From: Astrocystis sublimbata
Taxonomy: Eukaryota > Ascomycota > Sordariomycetes > Xylariales > Xylariaceae
Direction of reading: 5' to 3'
NCBI GenBank assembly: GCA_022453515.1
Contig: JAJNNY010000009.1
Location: 186,001-250,000 of the forward strand
Length of the DNA stretch: 64,000 bases
Shown piece by piece: positions 47,860 to 61,211 of this stretch (within the stretch, counting starts at the first letter, position 1; each line of letters begins with the position of its first letter). The notes under the pieces were generated by a model, which was not told where the DNA came from, made no database searches, and saw only the letters and a program-made list of their open reading frames with translations. Made by a program: the position numbers and the translations under genes.

Positions 47860-49194
47860 ATGCACATCCAAGAGGTCAGCGACGAGGTCGCCGAGCGTCT
47901 CAAGCTCGAGGAATCACAGCGCGCATCGCAGCCCGAGCCTCAGGAACAAAAATCCGAGACTGTCTCGTCCGAAAAGTCACAAGATGCTACCAAATCCACG
48001 CCGGCAACGGCGGCCATTTTCCCCGAGATCTCACCCGGGCGTGCAATGACGGAGAGAAAGACCGTAGATGAGGTCGTCGCAGAGCTGAAAGCAACCCCCT
48101 TCTTCATGACAGAGCTAGAGGAAAACGACGAGACAGACGCTTTCAAAGCACTTTCGTACGAGGGAACACCATTAGAGAACGCATTGGAGTTCAAGGAGCA
48201 GGGGAACGAAGTATACAAAATCAAGCGCTATGCCGACGCCAAAGAGTTCTACACCAAGGGCATCCTGATCCTAGCCAAGGAAGAGCGCAAGCGGAAGCAG
48301 AAAGCAGAGTCATCCACTCCTCAACCGCCTGCACCAGAACCACGAAAGGAAGAAGATGGCGAGCAAAGCAAAAAGGAGGAGACAAGCGAAGAAGAAGTCC
48401 TCAAGGAGAGAGCACTCCTGGAGACGCTATACGGCAATCGCTCAGCTTGTCATCTCGAGCTAAAAAACTATCGCTCATGCTGGCTCGACGGCTCCGCCGC
48501 TCTGCGTCTGAACCCGAACAACATTAAAGCCTACTACCGCTCAGCCCGCGCCTTCTTGGCCGTAGACCGCATTGCCGAGGCCGATGACGCTTGTGCGCGC
48601 GGTTTGGCCATCGATGAGTCGAACAAACCACTGAAGGCAGTCGCACGGGACATCATCAAGAGAGCAGAGGAGACTACAGCGCGCCAGAAGCGCGATGCGG
48701 AGACACTGGCCAGGGAGAAGCGCCGGGCATTGCTAATCAAAGCAGCGCTTAAGGCACGCGGGATTCACACGCGGACTACGCCGCAGCCGCCCGAAATGGA
48801 GGACGCGGGTATCAAGCTTGAGCCCGACCCTGATGACCCGACAAGTTATCTCGTGCTTCCGACGGTTCTGCTGTACCCGGTGCATCTGGAGTCGGATTTT
48901 ATCAAGGCGTTTGAAGAGACGCACACTCTAGCTGATCACTTGAGCTATGTGTTCCCACTTCCTTGGGATCAGGAGAATGCCTACACGATGAATGGTGTTG
49001 AGTGCTACATGGAGACTATCAAAGGCGGGTTGATCAAGATTGGCAAGAGTCTGTCGTTGCTGAAGGTTTTATCTAGTGGTAAAGTCGAGGTCGTCGATGA
49101 GGTGGTACGGATATTCATTCTCCCAATTGCAAAGGCGTCCGATTGGGTGGAGGAGTTCAAAATGAAGAAGGCTGCGGAAAAGGGCAAGGCTTAA
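47860..49194 (+). CDS. cns1: Hsp90/Hsp70 co-chaperone Cns1 (TTC4 family)
   Basis: TPR adaptor that binds Hsp90 and Hsp70 in the cytosol and nucleus and is essential in yeast. As a single exon from the first in-frame ATG at 47860 it gives 444 aa. The N-tail is variable, then KTVDEVVAELKATPFFMTELEEN marks the family. A TPR array runs from about residue 109 (LEFKEQGNEVYKIKRYADAKEF) to the paired YGNRSACHLELKNY and ALRLNPNNIKAYYRSARAFLAV helices, split by a charged, Lys/Glu-rich loop at about residues 140-190. The C-terminal half, after the MEDAGIKLEPDPDDP segment, is the wheel-like TTC4 domain. The N-terminal start is less certain; an upstream coding exon cannot be ruled out. Confidence 0.88.
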   Translation: MHIQEVSDEVAERLKLEESQRASQPEPQEQKSETVSSEKSQDATKSTPATAAIFPEISPGRAMTERKTVDEVVAELKATPFFMTELEENDETDAFKALSYEGTPLENALEFKEQGNEVYKIKRYADAKEFYTKGILILAKEERKRKQKAESSTPQPPAPEPRKEEDGEQSKKEETSEEEVLKERALLETLYGNRSACHLELKNYRSCWLDGSAALRLNPNNIKAYYRSARAFLAVDRIAEADDACARGLAIDESNKPLKAVARDIIKRAEETTARQKRDAETLAREKRRALLIKAALKARGIHTRTTPQPPEMEDAGIKLEPDPDDPTSYLVLPTVLLYPVHLESDFIKAFEETHTLADHLSYVFPLPWDQENAYTMNGVECYMETIKGGLIKIGKSLSLLKVLSSGKVEVVDEVVRIFILPIAKASDWVEEFKMKKAAEKGKA

Positions 49195-49754
49195 AGACAC
49201 CTTGGCTAGCTTTGATATGTGATAAAGTAATAAATTTCATTTAATACAGGGTTCATGAGAGCATTTTGGTAGATCATCGCCAATGACCACGGGTTGACTG
49301 TGTCGAGGGTTGTGCATTCTTTCAAAGCCCCGGTACCACAAGGCTCCTTGTCCAACATGCACTTATGGGTCAAAAGTGGTAAACACATCATGGTTAAATT
49401 GTCCAACGCTGTCTAGATTTACTGAACTGTTGAGCCGCTGCTGCTATGAGTCATATGCCCCTGAGTAACATGCCTGAGTGATGCAAATATGCAAACGTTA
49501 CCTCTCTATCCTAAGCCTCATAAACTCCGGTGTCATGCAATCTTATTCTCCACCAGAAGCAACCGTCCATGCATCACAAGGAAACACAATCACCCTTCCC
49601 ACCCCACAGAGTCAGTCAGTCACATGCCAATCCCCGAGCCACTATACTCCTGTCGTGCAACAAGCGCTCGCTACCCTAGCCAATAATGTTTGTGTGTGGT
49701 TCAATCCAGGAGTTACAAACAACAAACAATGACTGTGTATAGGTAATGTCATCA
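49195..49754. other. Convergent 3' flanks of cns1 and the KilA-N gene
   Basis: No gene was recognised. This short stretch holds the 3' ends of both neighbours. Confidence 0.65.
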
Positions 49755-51801
49755 CTACATGGAATTCGACCTGATCCTCTTGACCCGAGGAAACGCGCCA
49801 TCGAGAGGTGCTGTCTGTACTCCGTTGCCGCCGTATGCTCTGGCTGTATGAACACCGGTACCAGTACCAACTTGGCGTTGGTAGCTGATATTCCCACGCT
49901 TGTCGCCGTAGTCACCTTCAGGCCTGGCATCATTAGCTCGACGGTTGGTGTCATTGCCCCTGCAGCTATCCGCAGCAGCGCGCTCATGTGATCGACCATT
50001 AATGACAGCCTGCCCCTCAATATCCCGACCTTGTGTCGTCCAGATGGTGTGGTCCCGAACGCTGAGGTTCATCAGTAATAACGCCGCCTTCTTGTCATCC
50101 GCTCTAGGAAGCGAGTTTATCTGTGTTTCTTCCTGTTTGCCTTTGTTGACATGGTTACTTTGCGGCAGGGTTATCGCCGGTAGTTGACTGCCGCCAGACG
50201 TGATGATGTCGTCTTCAATATGCGCCGCTGTTCGTTTCATTCTTGTAGGTTGCCCGAATGGTGGTGGTGTTTTCTGTGAAGTTCGCAGTTGCGGTGGCGG
50301 TCGCATGTTATCTGTGATTCTGGGGCGGTCCTTGTGCGAACGGGGCTGGCTGAGAGAAAGAGCGGCCGGATAAGGTTGAGAGCGTGGAGGTTTCGGTAAT
50401 TTGTTACTCCAGTAGGGTGATGATTGTACATGTGCTGTCGTTGTGAACCTGGGTAGAGCGGTAAGCCAAGGACTAGGGCGAGGAGCTTGGTGCTCGGACT
50501 GTAAGCGTAGATGGCTGGACCGAGGTACGATGTTGACCGGTGTCCAACTGCTGATGCCGCTGCTGGCATGACTGGATCGAAGAGACGCGGTAATGGATGG
50601 TATGGGCGAATGTGGGAAACGTTGGGGCTGTAGATGGGGGTTCTCGCGAGAGAAGTCAGCAATACGGTCCGTAACGGGTGAGGCTTCTCCCTCGGTGTCA
50701 GTAGTATAGGGGCTATTTATGCTTCCAGGCGTCGGACTAAATGCCCTCCGTATACGGTACGGCGAACGATTTTTGATGACTTCATCGTGGGATCCGCGAA
50801 AAGCGCGATGCTCACGCTTGGGAGTGGCATCTTGCCTGGCCGCGTTGCTGTATAGATGCCGATAGTATTCTGCTTCTCGAGTGGATCGAATCACTATTGC
50901 TGGATCGATGACCATGCGGGCATACTCCGGTGAGTCGAGTTGCGCACAAAGCGATGGAAAGTCAGGGCCAAAGATAGGAATCATCGCCCCGGATATGGTT
51001 TGGCAAAAGGTCGCACAGACAGCTTTTGCACATTGATAAGGCATCCAGTAGCCTTCGTTCCTATTTGTTAGCCCAATTTTCAAACCAAGCAACTTCTGTG
51101 GAAATTTACCTTGTGCCATGATCGATCCCCCAGTGATGCTGTGTGTGATCTCTTTGAGGCCAGGGTTGGAGTTCAACATTTTGGCAGGCGTTGTCTACCA
51201 TTCTCAGTGTAGGTTCTTTGGGGAATCAGATATTTCTCTGGAGAAAGTTGACTGACCTTGGGGTATTTACAACATTTGAAAAATGGTGTCATGCGAACCA
51301 AGCCGATGTTGTAATCCCACATGACAGCGTACTCGACATCATCACCTGGAAGTTTAAAGACATACTGAAAGACTTCACGCTTTTAGTTGATAATGCTATA
51401 CGTGTTTATAGAGTGGCATTACAACGCTGGTTTGACTTACCCTCAAAACTTTCCCGTCCAGTTTTCTCGAAAAAGTCCTTCTTGCCGCTGTTATAGGGTA
51501 TGTGCCGAGAAAACTCGCAAATCTTGCCGAGTGGATAAACCTGGAATCTCCGTACCTGGTGAAGGGATATATCGTCTAGATCCTCGTATGGTTGAAAATT
51601 GATGGACCCTTTTGGCTTGCTCTTGGTGAAAACGGCTGCGTCCTTTGGCATCTTGTGCTTAGGCATTGTCCGATGATTTGGCAGCACAGAACCCTCCATG
51701 CACGAATCTGTTGGAGCTGACGATGCTGGACTTGGAGGAAGACCTTCCGCAAAAGATAGCCCTGTAGGGGCAGGGTTGAGAAGAGACGACAGAGAAAGCA
51801 T
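49755..51801 (-). CDS. KilA-N/APSES-type DNA-binding protein (Xbp1-like)
   Basis: Likely nuclear DNA-binding regulator of the Swi4/Mbp1-related KilA-N class, closest in memory to yeast Xbp1, a stress and cell-cycle repressor. Four exons: 51801-51441, 51372-51257, 51194-51110 and 51052-49755, giving 619 aa. Joining them restores a continuous domain at about residues 90-235: [73 protein letters not shown] and [16 protein letters not shown], then [27 protein letters not shown]. The C-terminal two thirds are Ser/Pro/Arg/Gln-rich and disordered, ending [10 protein letters not shown], with basic stretches that may act in nuclear import. It has no ankyrin repeats, unlike Swi6/Mbp1. It is divergent from top2 across a 4.2-kb gap. 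Confidence 0.88.
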
Positions 51802-54800
51802 GGCGGTGAATGAGTGGCTGTGGGGTAGTATGTATGTGTGCGTGTCTCGAAACCAGGGACACTGCTACTGCAGCCATACGTATTGGATCAGCCCAGACGA
51901 GAGAACTGAGTAACTGATGATGGACAACCCAAGACAGAGCTTGCATTGATAAGCTAGAGAAGAGAGTCTTTTCAATTCCTTTTCAACATGGCAAACACAG
52001 GAGCTAGGGTGTCTCCTCGCAAGCCGGCGGGCCGACACTGGCACAAGCAGACCGAGATTGCTCTTTTGCTTGACTGTGCCCACTCCTGCAGCTACGGCTG
52101 CAAAAGCTTGAGCGGTGTCTGTTACGGTGGTATAGAAACGGTGTATTCGGCATGGATTTCTTTGTTAAATGTGTCTTGGAATCGGCCTGTGAGAGTAGAG
52201 ATGTCCGTTTGTATTTGTCCACCGCTTCTTGGGAAGGCCGAGTTTGAAGCTGCGATGTGATAGGTGATAGGGACGCCCAAGCAACCGGATACTATGAACA
52301 TCCAGGTCCTAACTGGAGGGGGGATGATGTCGGGCCGTCGATAAGGGCAGTGGGCATTAACCGTATACACTAGGGTTGATTAGAACCAAATAATAAGACG
52401 ATTGGTTCTGTACCATGGCCGTCGATTTCGGACTCAGGTAGTCATAGATATCAAGTTGGTGCGAAAAGATTGGGACGATCGAGGTTGAGCACGTCTCATC
52501 AGAATGAATCAGGTTAGGCTCAGACCCAAGATAGGTGATCACAAGTGACCGTATGAGCTGCAGAACTGACAGCACGGACAACATATGGGTCTGGTACAGC
52601 AAATACTGTAGTGGCAAGCCCAAACAGGGACTGGGGCTGCTTGGGAGGCATGGAAGACTGTTGACAGAAACTAACATATCGGCAAGCTGCATGTTGTACC
52701 GTCCTAGTTTCTAGACTAGGCAATGTTTTGAAGACAGTAGAACAAAGGAAAGTGCTGTAGGAGTAGATAGATCCTAGACATTACTTGCTTGACTCGACAC
52801 ACGTGTACCCATTCCATCCATATTCACGGGGGGAACTTTGGGGAGGTGCGCCGACTGTGACCTGTAACAACGATATGTCCTCCTCACTTGGATCTTCCAG
52901 AGGGACAAAAAGGATGATGGCTAAGCCTTGGGCTTGACCGCCGAGAAGGCAAGTATTCATGCCGGTGGGAAGGGTTCTGTGCTTAGCCGACACCCACATA
53001 GTATCAATGCTTTCAGTATTAAACTCTACAACTCAATATACCCCCTCGGCAACCGAAACGTACTTATCTACTGTGTACTTGACGTCGGATACCTCTGCAA
53101 TATTCTACAAAAGAAGGGACGCAGCTGACGGCAAACTCGTCCATGTCATTTCCAAGAGTCAAACAGCTTACAAGTGCCAAAGATATGGTCACATGGAATC
53201 CGGAAGCGGACCCAGATTATCCCACTTTTGACAGGTGACTACTTCTCTGTGCTCTTGAGAGCCGAATACTGGCACCATCGTAACACTTCCGTAAGACTAA
53301 GTAGACTTAGTGCTCGTCCACGACAGCAGCAAATGAGACTGAGGAAACCGATTTGCTGGGAATGGGCCGATGACGGCTCAAGATGGGCAAAAGAACCTAA
53401 TCAGTATTGATGACGGCTACGAAGGAAAAACTAAGGTCAAAACAATAACAGCCATCAGCGCATTTCATAGGCTACACTCAAGTCGAAGGATGGCCCTGAG
53501 ACACGGTTCATTGGTGTTATTTATCCTTGAGGGTGCAAATGTAGCCTCCCTCGTCGGTCGCGGACACAGGGCAGACCCTCGAGTCACCACTCTTGGCTTG
53601 GTGTGCCGCTTAGCATATTAATGACTGCAGCACGCCGGGACAGAAACCTGGCACAGTATCACAAGCGTACCGCTACGAAACTGAATAGCGAGTGGAGAGG
53701 AGGACATACTACGTTCATTACAGAGAACCAGCGAGGGAAGAGCCGGTGTTGTTAGGCGGCTAACGAAGATTCCAAGGCCAGGCTTGTCGTCTTGTATGAA
53801 ATGGGCAAAACGTGACCAGGACCCTGCGGTACGCAGCGGGGGTGAAGCTTGCCCCACGGGTTCTACAGGAGATATGACGATAGAAGGATCATCCCAGCTG
53901 GTGTGGCAGGCGAGGCGAGAAATACGGAAGCGGATCCGGATAACCTATCGAAAATGTAGAACTCGGCTGCGCAGGTCAGGGCGGCTGAAGAAACAGCAGC
54001 TGGCGTGACCTCGCAAGCCATTGCGGCGGAGACTCGTCAAGGGTCTTCTGTCAAGCACGGTGAGCCAGAATCACGGCTTACAAGCGGTACGAATCGGCTC
54101 GAGACTGTGGCACGACATGAGACGGTATTGTGAGGTAACAGAAAGACGTGAACCCTTGTCGATACTAAGATTACTCACACCTGACGGCGAAATAGGACGG
54201 TTGTGTACATAACGGCCTCGGGAAATATGAGTCTCTCACATCCTGGTTGGAAAGCATCCGTAGGAAGGGGCAACGGTCACACAGACACGGACAGCAGGGG
54301 ATTACGCGCCAACAGGCTGCAGAATGAGCTTCAGATGCAGAAAAAGCCATGTGTTCCTGGTGTGACAAAGCTTCACTTACAATCCACCGACGGCAGATTG
54401 CAAGGGCCGCGAGTCTGCGATCTTGAGGGATGGTCAGCCAGGGGGGCCGGCCCCCTTACGCATATATATGCCTGATGCAGCAGACGAGAAGCGGCCATTG
54501 ATATAACCTTCCATAACTTACTTGCCCTGGGCGGTCAATGACTACTCGCTATCTGCCCTACTGTGTTGTCCAGCATCCAGCTAGGGCCCGTTTGAATGTC
54601 GTGTTTGTACAGTTCGTGATACAGGGTTTAATCTATTACAACTTCAGCCCTGGAGTTGATAGGCCACATGGAAAGGGAGACAGACAGATAGCGCCTTGTG
54701 CCGAGGACCTTGATCATGAAGCGATCTATGAGTGTCTCGATCGAGTTTGGATAGAGACGGACGATCTTGATGATATGAGTGCGTGGTTTGCTCTTGCCGA

Positions 54801-55974
54801 AGACGTTGGCCCTCTCGCTGGATCGAGGCGAATGCACGTATCCTGCGCACCTGATCGATCGAAGTGTTGCAGTTGGGAGGCCTTATGCGACCATGATTAC
54901 TGGCCAATCAGTGGCAATCAATCACGCACACGATGTATGTTCAAATCACAGATGAGGATATGTTATGTTATGAGGTCAAGGTCATGTATTTCTGAGGAGG
55001 TAGATTTAGGATAGGATGTATGTCTAGGCTTGGCCTTCAGATCTGGGTCCTCAGATCTCGATCTCGATCCGACCCAATCAGAGCCCTCCCTCCCTCTGCC
55101 CACCCCCAAGCTTCGACTCAGCTAGCCATCAGATGCCGCCTCCGACTAGGTAGGTACCTAGCTAAGGCAGGTACGCATTCGTTGGCGAAATACTACTACC
55201 TAGGGAGGTACGTTGGGTAGACTCGTGGATATCGCTGGTAGCTTGGCACGGCTTGGGCATCGCCTGGGCAGCTACCTAACTTACTCGCCCAAGGTACATA
55301 GGTAGGTGCACCTTGAGGCCTCGAGCGCCTGCCTCGCCATCCCTCACTAGACCCCGATGGAAGCAAGTACCTCCTGCCTTGAGGTAATGGGCTGGCATCG
55401 CCCAATAGCGGCTCTCAACGCGCCTCTCCACATAAAAAAACGCGCTACTCTGACAGCCCCAGTTAGCCAATCTGTCATGCCTGTTTAGGGTTGCATCCCA
55501 AACTTCAAACTTTCAAGACTGCAAGCCAAGCAAGGGTACATAGGTACCTGATAGTCAGGTACGCAGCCTTAGCCTTAGCCCCTCCACCTCCAGGTGGGCC
55601 AGCCAGCACTCGACCACGCGACCCTTGTTTTGAAAACAACAATTCTGCCATCGTCGAACATCAACAAATCTAACGCCATCCGCTTGTTGATTGCTTCGTT
55701 ATGGCAACCACCTAATCCCCCCAAACCACCTTTCGTTGTTGACTGTTTCTACAACCATTGCCGACCGTTTTCTCTTCTACCTATACATGATTTGCAACCC
55801 AGGCCAATTGCCATTTTCGTTTCCTCACCCTGCCTGTCCTAGCAGCAGAAACTGTTGACGAAGAGTAGAATCCTACTACTAGAGGTCGCCTGCGAGTGCA
55901 GGTCTGCCTTTTTTGCATACCCAATCCGGGCTTCAAGTGTGACGCCTTCGCCCACGTCTCCACCACTCGTCATC
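51802..55974. other. Long divergent intergenic region, KilA-N and top2 promoters
   Basis: No gene is certain. A 158-codon frame (54538-55014, +) has a fairly coding-like middle but no family I know. CCTAGGTA motifs cluster near 55147-55320, close to top2. A CCAAT box occurs at 55467-55471, about 500 nt before the top2 start. Confidence 0.5.
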
Positions 55975-58900
55975 ATGGATTCCGACGACATGATGGAGGA
56001 CTCCGTCTTCAATGATAACTTTGAAAACGACTCTGATGGCTTTTCGCCCGAGCCTGTACGCGCACCCTCTCTTGACGGACCATCCAAATACAGCGACCTG
56101 GTGCTAACTGCATTTGACAGAAACCTAAAGCCAAAGCTGCCGTGAAGAAGACGGCAACCAAGCCGGCAACCAAGGCCGCGCCAAAGAAGATGGTTCAAAC
56201 CACCTTGAAAGCGTCCAAAGCTGTCCCCAAGAAGCGAGCCAAACCCGAACCCGACAGTGACAACGACAATGGCGCTGCCGGTTCCGATTTCTCCACTACG
56301 CCTCCCAATGCTAAGAAGCAGAAGAAGGCACCTGCGGCGAAGAAGTCTGCCGGCAAGCCTCTCGCCGAGCTTGAGAACGAGAGCACAGGCCTAGACGGCA
56401 CGTCTGAGACAAAGCCCAAGGCAAAGTCCGGCAAGACCGCCACCGAAACATATCAGAAGTTGACACAGCTGGAACACATCCTCAAGCGGCCCGATACCTA
56501 CATAGGCTCCATCGAGCACACCGATCAACCCATGTGGGTGTTCAACAAGGAGACGATCCAGATGGAGCGCCGCCCGCACGTGAGCTTTGTGCCCGGTCTA
56601 TACAAGATATTCGACGAGATCCTGGTCAATGCTGCCGACAACAAGCAAAGAGACTCAACCATGACCTACATGAAGGTCCACATCAACCGTGCGGAAGGCT
56701 ACATATCCGTCGAGAACAACGGAAAAGGTATACCCGTGGAGATGCACGAGAAGGAGAATGTGTACGTCCCCGAACTAGTCTTCGGTCACCTGCTGGCCGG
56801 TTCCAACTTTGACGACAACGAGAAGAAGACGGTCGGTGGTCGTAACGGTTATGGTGCCAAGCTTTGTAACGTTTTCAGTACCGAGTTCGTTCTCGAGTGT
56901 CAAGATTCCCATAACGGGAAGCGATATAAGCAGACATGGAGAGACAACATGAGCAAGATGGACAAGGCAAAGATATCGAGCAGCAAATCTGCCGATTTCG
57001 TGCGAGTTACCTTCAGACCAGACTGGGTCAAGTTTGGAATGGACGGTATCGATGACGATCTCGAGTCATTGCTCTATCGACGCGTCTACGATATGGCCGG
57101 CACTGTCAAGGGCGTCAAGGTCTACCTCAATGATGACCATCTCAAGCTTGACTTCGGAAAGTACTGCGAGATGTACGCCAAAGCGATCGCTAGCGAACGA
57201 TCCGTCGAGGAGGGCGCTGAGCCGATGGCCACGGTGATTCTAGAGGATAAGAAAGCACACGCCCGGTGGGCCGTGGGCTTTGCCGTGTCGGATGGTACCT
57301 TTCAGCAGGTTTCCTTTGTCAACAACATTGCCACAACAACTGGTGGTCCTCATGTAAACCACATTGCTGATCAAATATGCGATTACCTGCTGAAGACCCT
57401 CACCAAGAAGAAGAAGGGCCACACACTCAAGGCTCATCACATTCGGAATCACATCTTCATTTTCATCTCCTGTTATATCGACAATCCAGCTTTCAACTCT
57501 CAAACCAAGGAGTTGATGACAACGAGGCCAACTGCTTTCGGCACGAAATGTGTCCTGACCGATCCGTTCCTGAAGAAGATCAGCCAGACCGATGCCATTA
57601 ACAACATCATGAACTTTGCTGACGCAAAGGCTGATAAGCTGCTCGCGAAGAGTGATGGCAACAGGCGCTCGAGAATTGGCAATGCAAAGCTTGTCGATGC
57701 CAACTTGGCGGGTACAAAGTCAGGGTATCAATGCACCCTGATCCTCACGGAAGGTGACTCGGCCAAGAGTTTGGCTGTGGCCGGCCGCGCCATTCTCGAC
57801 CCCGATCGCTACGGCGTGTTTCCTCTACGAGGAAAAATGCTCAATGTTCGAGACGCCTCGATCGAGGCCATTTCCAAAAACGCCGAGATCCAGAACATTA
57901 AGCAGTTCCTCGGCCTGAAACACAAGCAGAACTACGTCGATACCAAGGGACTTCGTTATGGGCATTTGATGATCATGGCGGATCAGGATCACGACGGTAC
58001 TCACATCAAGGGCCTACTGATCAATTTCTTGCAAATGCAATACCCTTCCCTTTTGAAAATCGATGGCTTCTTCCAGGAGTTCATTACCCCTATCGTAAAG
58101 GTCTGGCAGGGTCCTAATCCCAAGAAGCCGCTCAGGTTGAAATCGTTCTTCACGCAACCCCAATACGATGAATGGAAAGAAACCCACAAACCCGAGCTGA
58201 AAAGATGGCATTCCAAGTACTTCAAGGGGTTGGGTACGAGTTCGAACGAAGATGCTCAAGTTTACTTCAATGATCTTGAACGACACCAAAAGACCTTTGA
58301 GACCATGAAATCCGAGGAAACTGACCTCTTGGATCTTGCGTTCTCGAAGAAGAAGGCAGATGCTCGTAAAGAGTGGCTAGGCAACTTCGTACCAGGCACT
58401 TACTTCGACCATGGAGGGGTCGACAAAGTCAGCTATGACGATTTCATCAACAAAGAGCTCATCCTGTTCAGCATGGCCGATAACATGCGATCCATTCCGT
58501 CCGTCGTTGATGGGCTGAAACCGGGTCAGCGAAAGGTCATATACGCATGTTTCAAACGCAATCTGACCAAAGACAAGAAGGTCATTGAACTCGCTGGTTA
58601 CGTCTCAGAACAAACTGCCTATCACCACGGTGAAATTTCTCTGCAACAGACCATCGTTGGGCTTGCTCAGAACTTTGTTGGGTCAAATAATGTCAATTTC
58701 CTTGAGCCTAGCGGAAACTTCGGTTCTCGGTTAGCTGGTGGTTCCGATGCTGCCAGCGCTCGTTACATCCATACGCGCCTCTCACCCTTTGCCAGACGAA
58801 CCTTTTCCCAGCTGGATGAGCCTATTTTGGAACATCATGACGATGATGGAAAGAAGATCGAGCCCAAGACATATGCTCCAATCATTCCCACAATATTGGT

Positions 58901-61211
58901 GAATGGTGCCGACGGCATCGGCACTGGGTGGAGCACCAACATACCCAATTACCACCCGTTGGAGATTATCAAGAACATCAAGCGCCGGATGGGTCGTCTC
59001 GATGGTAGTGACGAACAACCTTTCGAACCGATGAATCCTTGGTTCAGGGGCTGGAAAGGCACCTCGGAGCCCTCCTTAGAGCCGAACCGCTACCAATTCA
59101 ATGGCATTGCTTACAGGGACGATAAAAATCCCAACGAAGTCATAGTCACCGAGTTGCCTATTCGTATGTGGACTAACGACTTCAAAGCCAAATTGGAAGA
59201 TGTCATCAAAGCTGAAAAGGGCCCTTCTTTCATCAAGGACTACAAGGAATTCAACGACCACAACAACGTCCACTTCGAAATTCAGATGGATGAAAAGCAC
59301 ATGGCGAAAGCTCTCGAGGAGGGGCTCTTAGAGAAGTTCAAGCTTCTCAAGCAAGTTGCCACCTCGAACCTAGTTGCTTTTGACACCAGCGGGAGGATTC
59401 GCAAATATGAGAAGGTCGAGGACATCTTGGAAGAATTCTTCGTATACCGCCTGGACATGTATGCAAAGCGCAAGGTATATCTCCATCTATTTCAGCTTTC
59501 ATAGGACGACAACCACTAACAAAAAATAGGCTCACTGGCTTGGCGTATACCATTCAGACTATCGCAAGTTAAAGAACCAGGCAAGGTTCATCCAAGAGAT
59601 CATTGATACCAAGCTTGTTGTATCTCGCAAGAAGAAGGCAGTCATCATCGATGAACTACGTGAGCGAAAATACGAGGCATTTGTCAAGAATCTTGAGGCG
59701 AAAACCAAGTCAGAGGACGATGAGGACGACGGCACGGAAGAGACGAATGCAGATGATGACTCCCGAGGCTATGACTACCTTCTTTCGGTATGGCTCCCAC
59801 CTGGCTATGAAATGCTGTTACTGACCTTTGACAGATGCCTATCTGGTCTTTTACCCAAGAGCGACTGGATCGCCTCAAGGAGCAGATCGAGAAGAAGAAG
59901 GACGAGCATGACCAGCTCGAGGCTCTCAGTGAGAAAGATCTATGGTGCAAGGATCTCGATGACTTTGTAGAGACGTGGGAAACCCAGCTCAGACTTGATC
60001 AGGAAATTACTACTGGCCTCCGTAGAATGAGCCGGTACAAGAATAGCAAGAAGGGAGCTGGTCGCGGACGTAAGATCAAGGAGGACGATGACTTCATGCC
60101 TATCACTGCACGCGCCAAGCCTGCAAAGGCTGCAGCTAAGTCCACAGCCAAGACGGCCAAACCATCCGAGAAGGTGGTTGAGAAGAAGGCTAAACCGGCC
60201 GCGAAATCGTCATTGTCCAGCAAAAACAGGCCAAGAACGGACGGCATGGATGATTCCGACGAATCCGACCCGTTCTCAGACGGTGATCTGGCTGCTCTCA
60301 AGAAGAAGGTCCCCGTGAAGGAAGAGGACGATGAAGAGCCTAGTGGTCCAACTCTAGCCCGAACCAAGCGAGCCGCCGCTGCTAAAGCGAAGTCTTGGGT
60401 GGTCGACGACGACGACGACGAGTCGGAAAGCGACAACGATGATAAGATGCTTGGCGACATAGGAAATCTCGTCAAGAGTGTTCCTACCGCGACCGGAGAT
60501 GCATCTGATACGAAGACAAGTCGACTTAGTCTGTTCCCTATGTCTCGACCAGAAAGCAGCCATGGCGAATCTGCAGCAGTGAAAGCCAAAACCAAGCCGT
60601 CTAAGGCCTCTGATTTCAGATTTGACGACTTCGATAGCAACGACGACACCAACTATGAGATGCTAGCCAAACCGTCGCCCCATAAGAAGACTCACAACGA
60701 CGACGATGACGTGGACAGCTTTCTGTCAGATGACGACCTCCCGCCTGCCCCAAAGTTCACCAGCAAATCGAAGGCAGTAGCTGCCGCTCCTGCCGAAGAG
60801 CCAAAGCCAAAGGCGAAAGCAGCGGCTCCTGCGCCAGCCGTCAAGAAGCCTCGTGGCAAAGCCGCCGCTGCCGCTAAGAAGGACGCGGCACCAGCTAAGA
60901 AAGCGGTTGCACCAAAAGCTACTCAGCTCTCGCCGGCAGCCAAAGCGTACGCGAGCAAGAAGGCGAAGTCGGCGCCGAAGAAGGACGACTTCGACATGGA
61001 TGACGACGAGGACGATGACGACCTGGACAAGGATGATCTTGAGTCGTCCCCGCCTCCAAGACCTGCTGCCCGCGGCCGCCCCGGTCGCGCAGCTGCTGCT
61101 AAGGCGAAGCCCACCTATACCTTTGACGATGATGAGGATGAGGACGATGACGATGACGTCATGCAGGTTGACGAGCCCAGTGATGACTTCGACATGGACG
61201 ATAGCGAGTAA
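55975..61211 (+). CDS. top2: DNA topoisomerase II
   Basis: Nuclear ATP-dependent enzyme that passes one duplex through another. Four exons: 55975-56055, 56121-59474, 59530-59787 and 59835-61211, giving 1689 aa. The 65-nt first intron removes residues that read poorly and rejoins SPEP to KPKAKAAVKKT, giving the Lys/Ala-rich N-tail. The GHKL ATPase region opens with TYQKLTQLEHILKRPDTYIGS and holds GGRNGYGAKLCNVFSTEF. The TOPRIM region has TEGDSAKSLAVAGR (Glu about 571) and IMADQDHDGTHIKGLL. The active tyrosine lies in SDAASARYIHTRLS, at about residue 909. GVDKVSYDDFINKELILFS and GYVSEQTAYHHGEISLQQTIV are further signatures. The C-tail alternates Lys/Ala- and Asp-rich blocks, expected for this unstructured region. 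Very strong identification. Confidence 0.98.

Noticed and set aside
59999..60652. 217-codon minus-strand frame inside top2
   Set aside because: It is the antisense reading of the Lys/Asp-rich top2 tail; the Ser/Leu/Ala-rich translation has no independent support.
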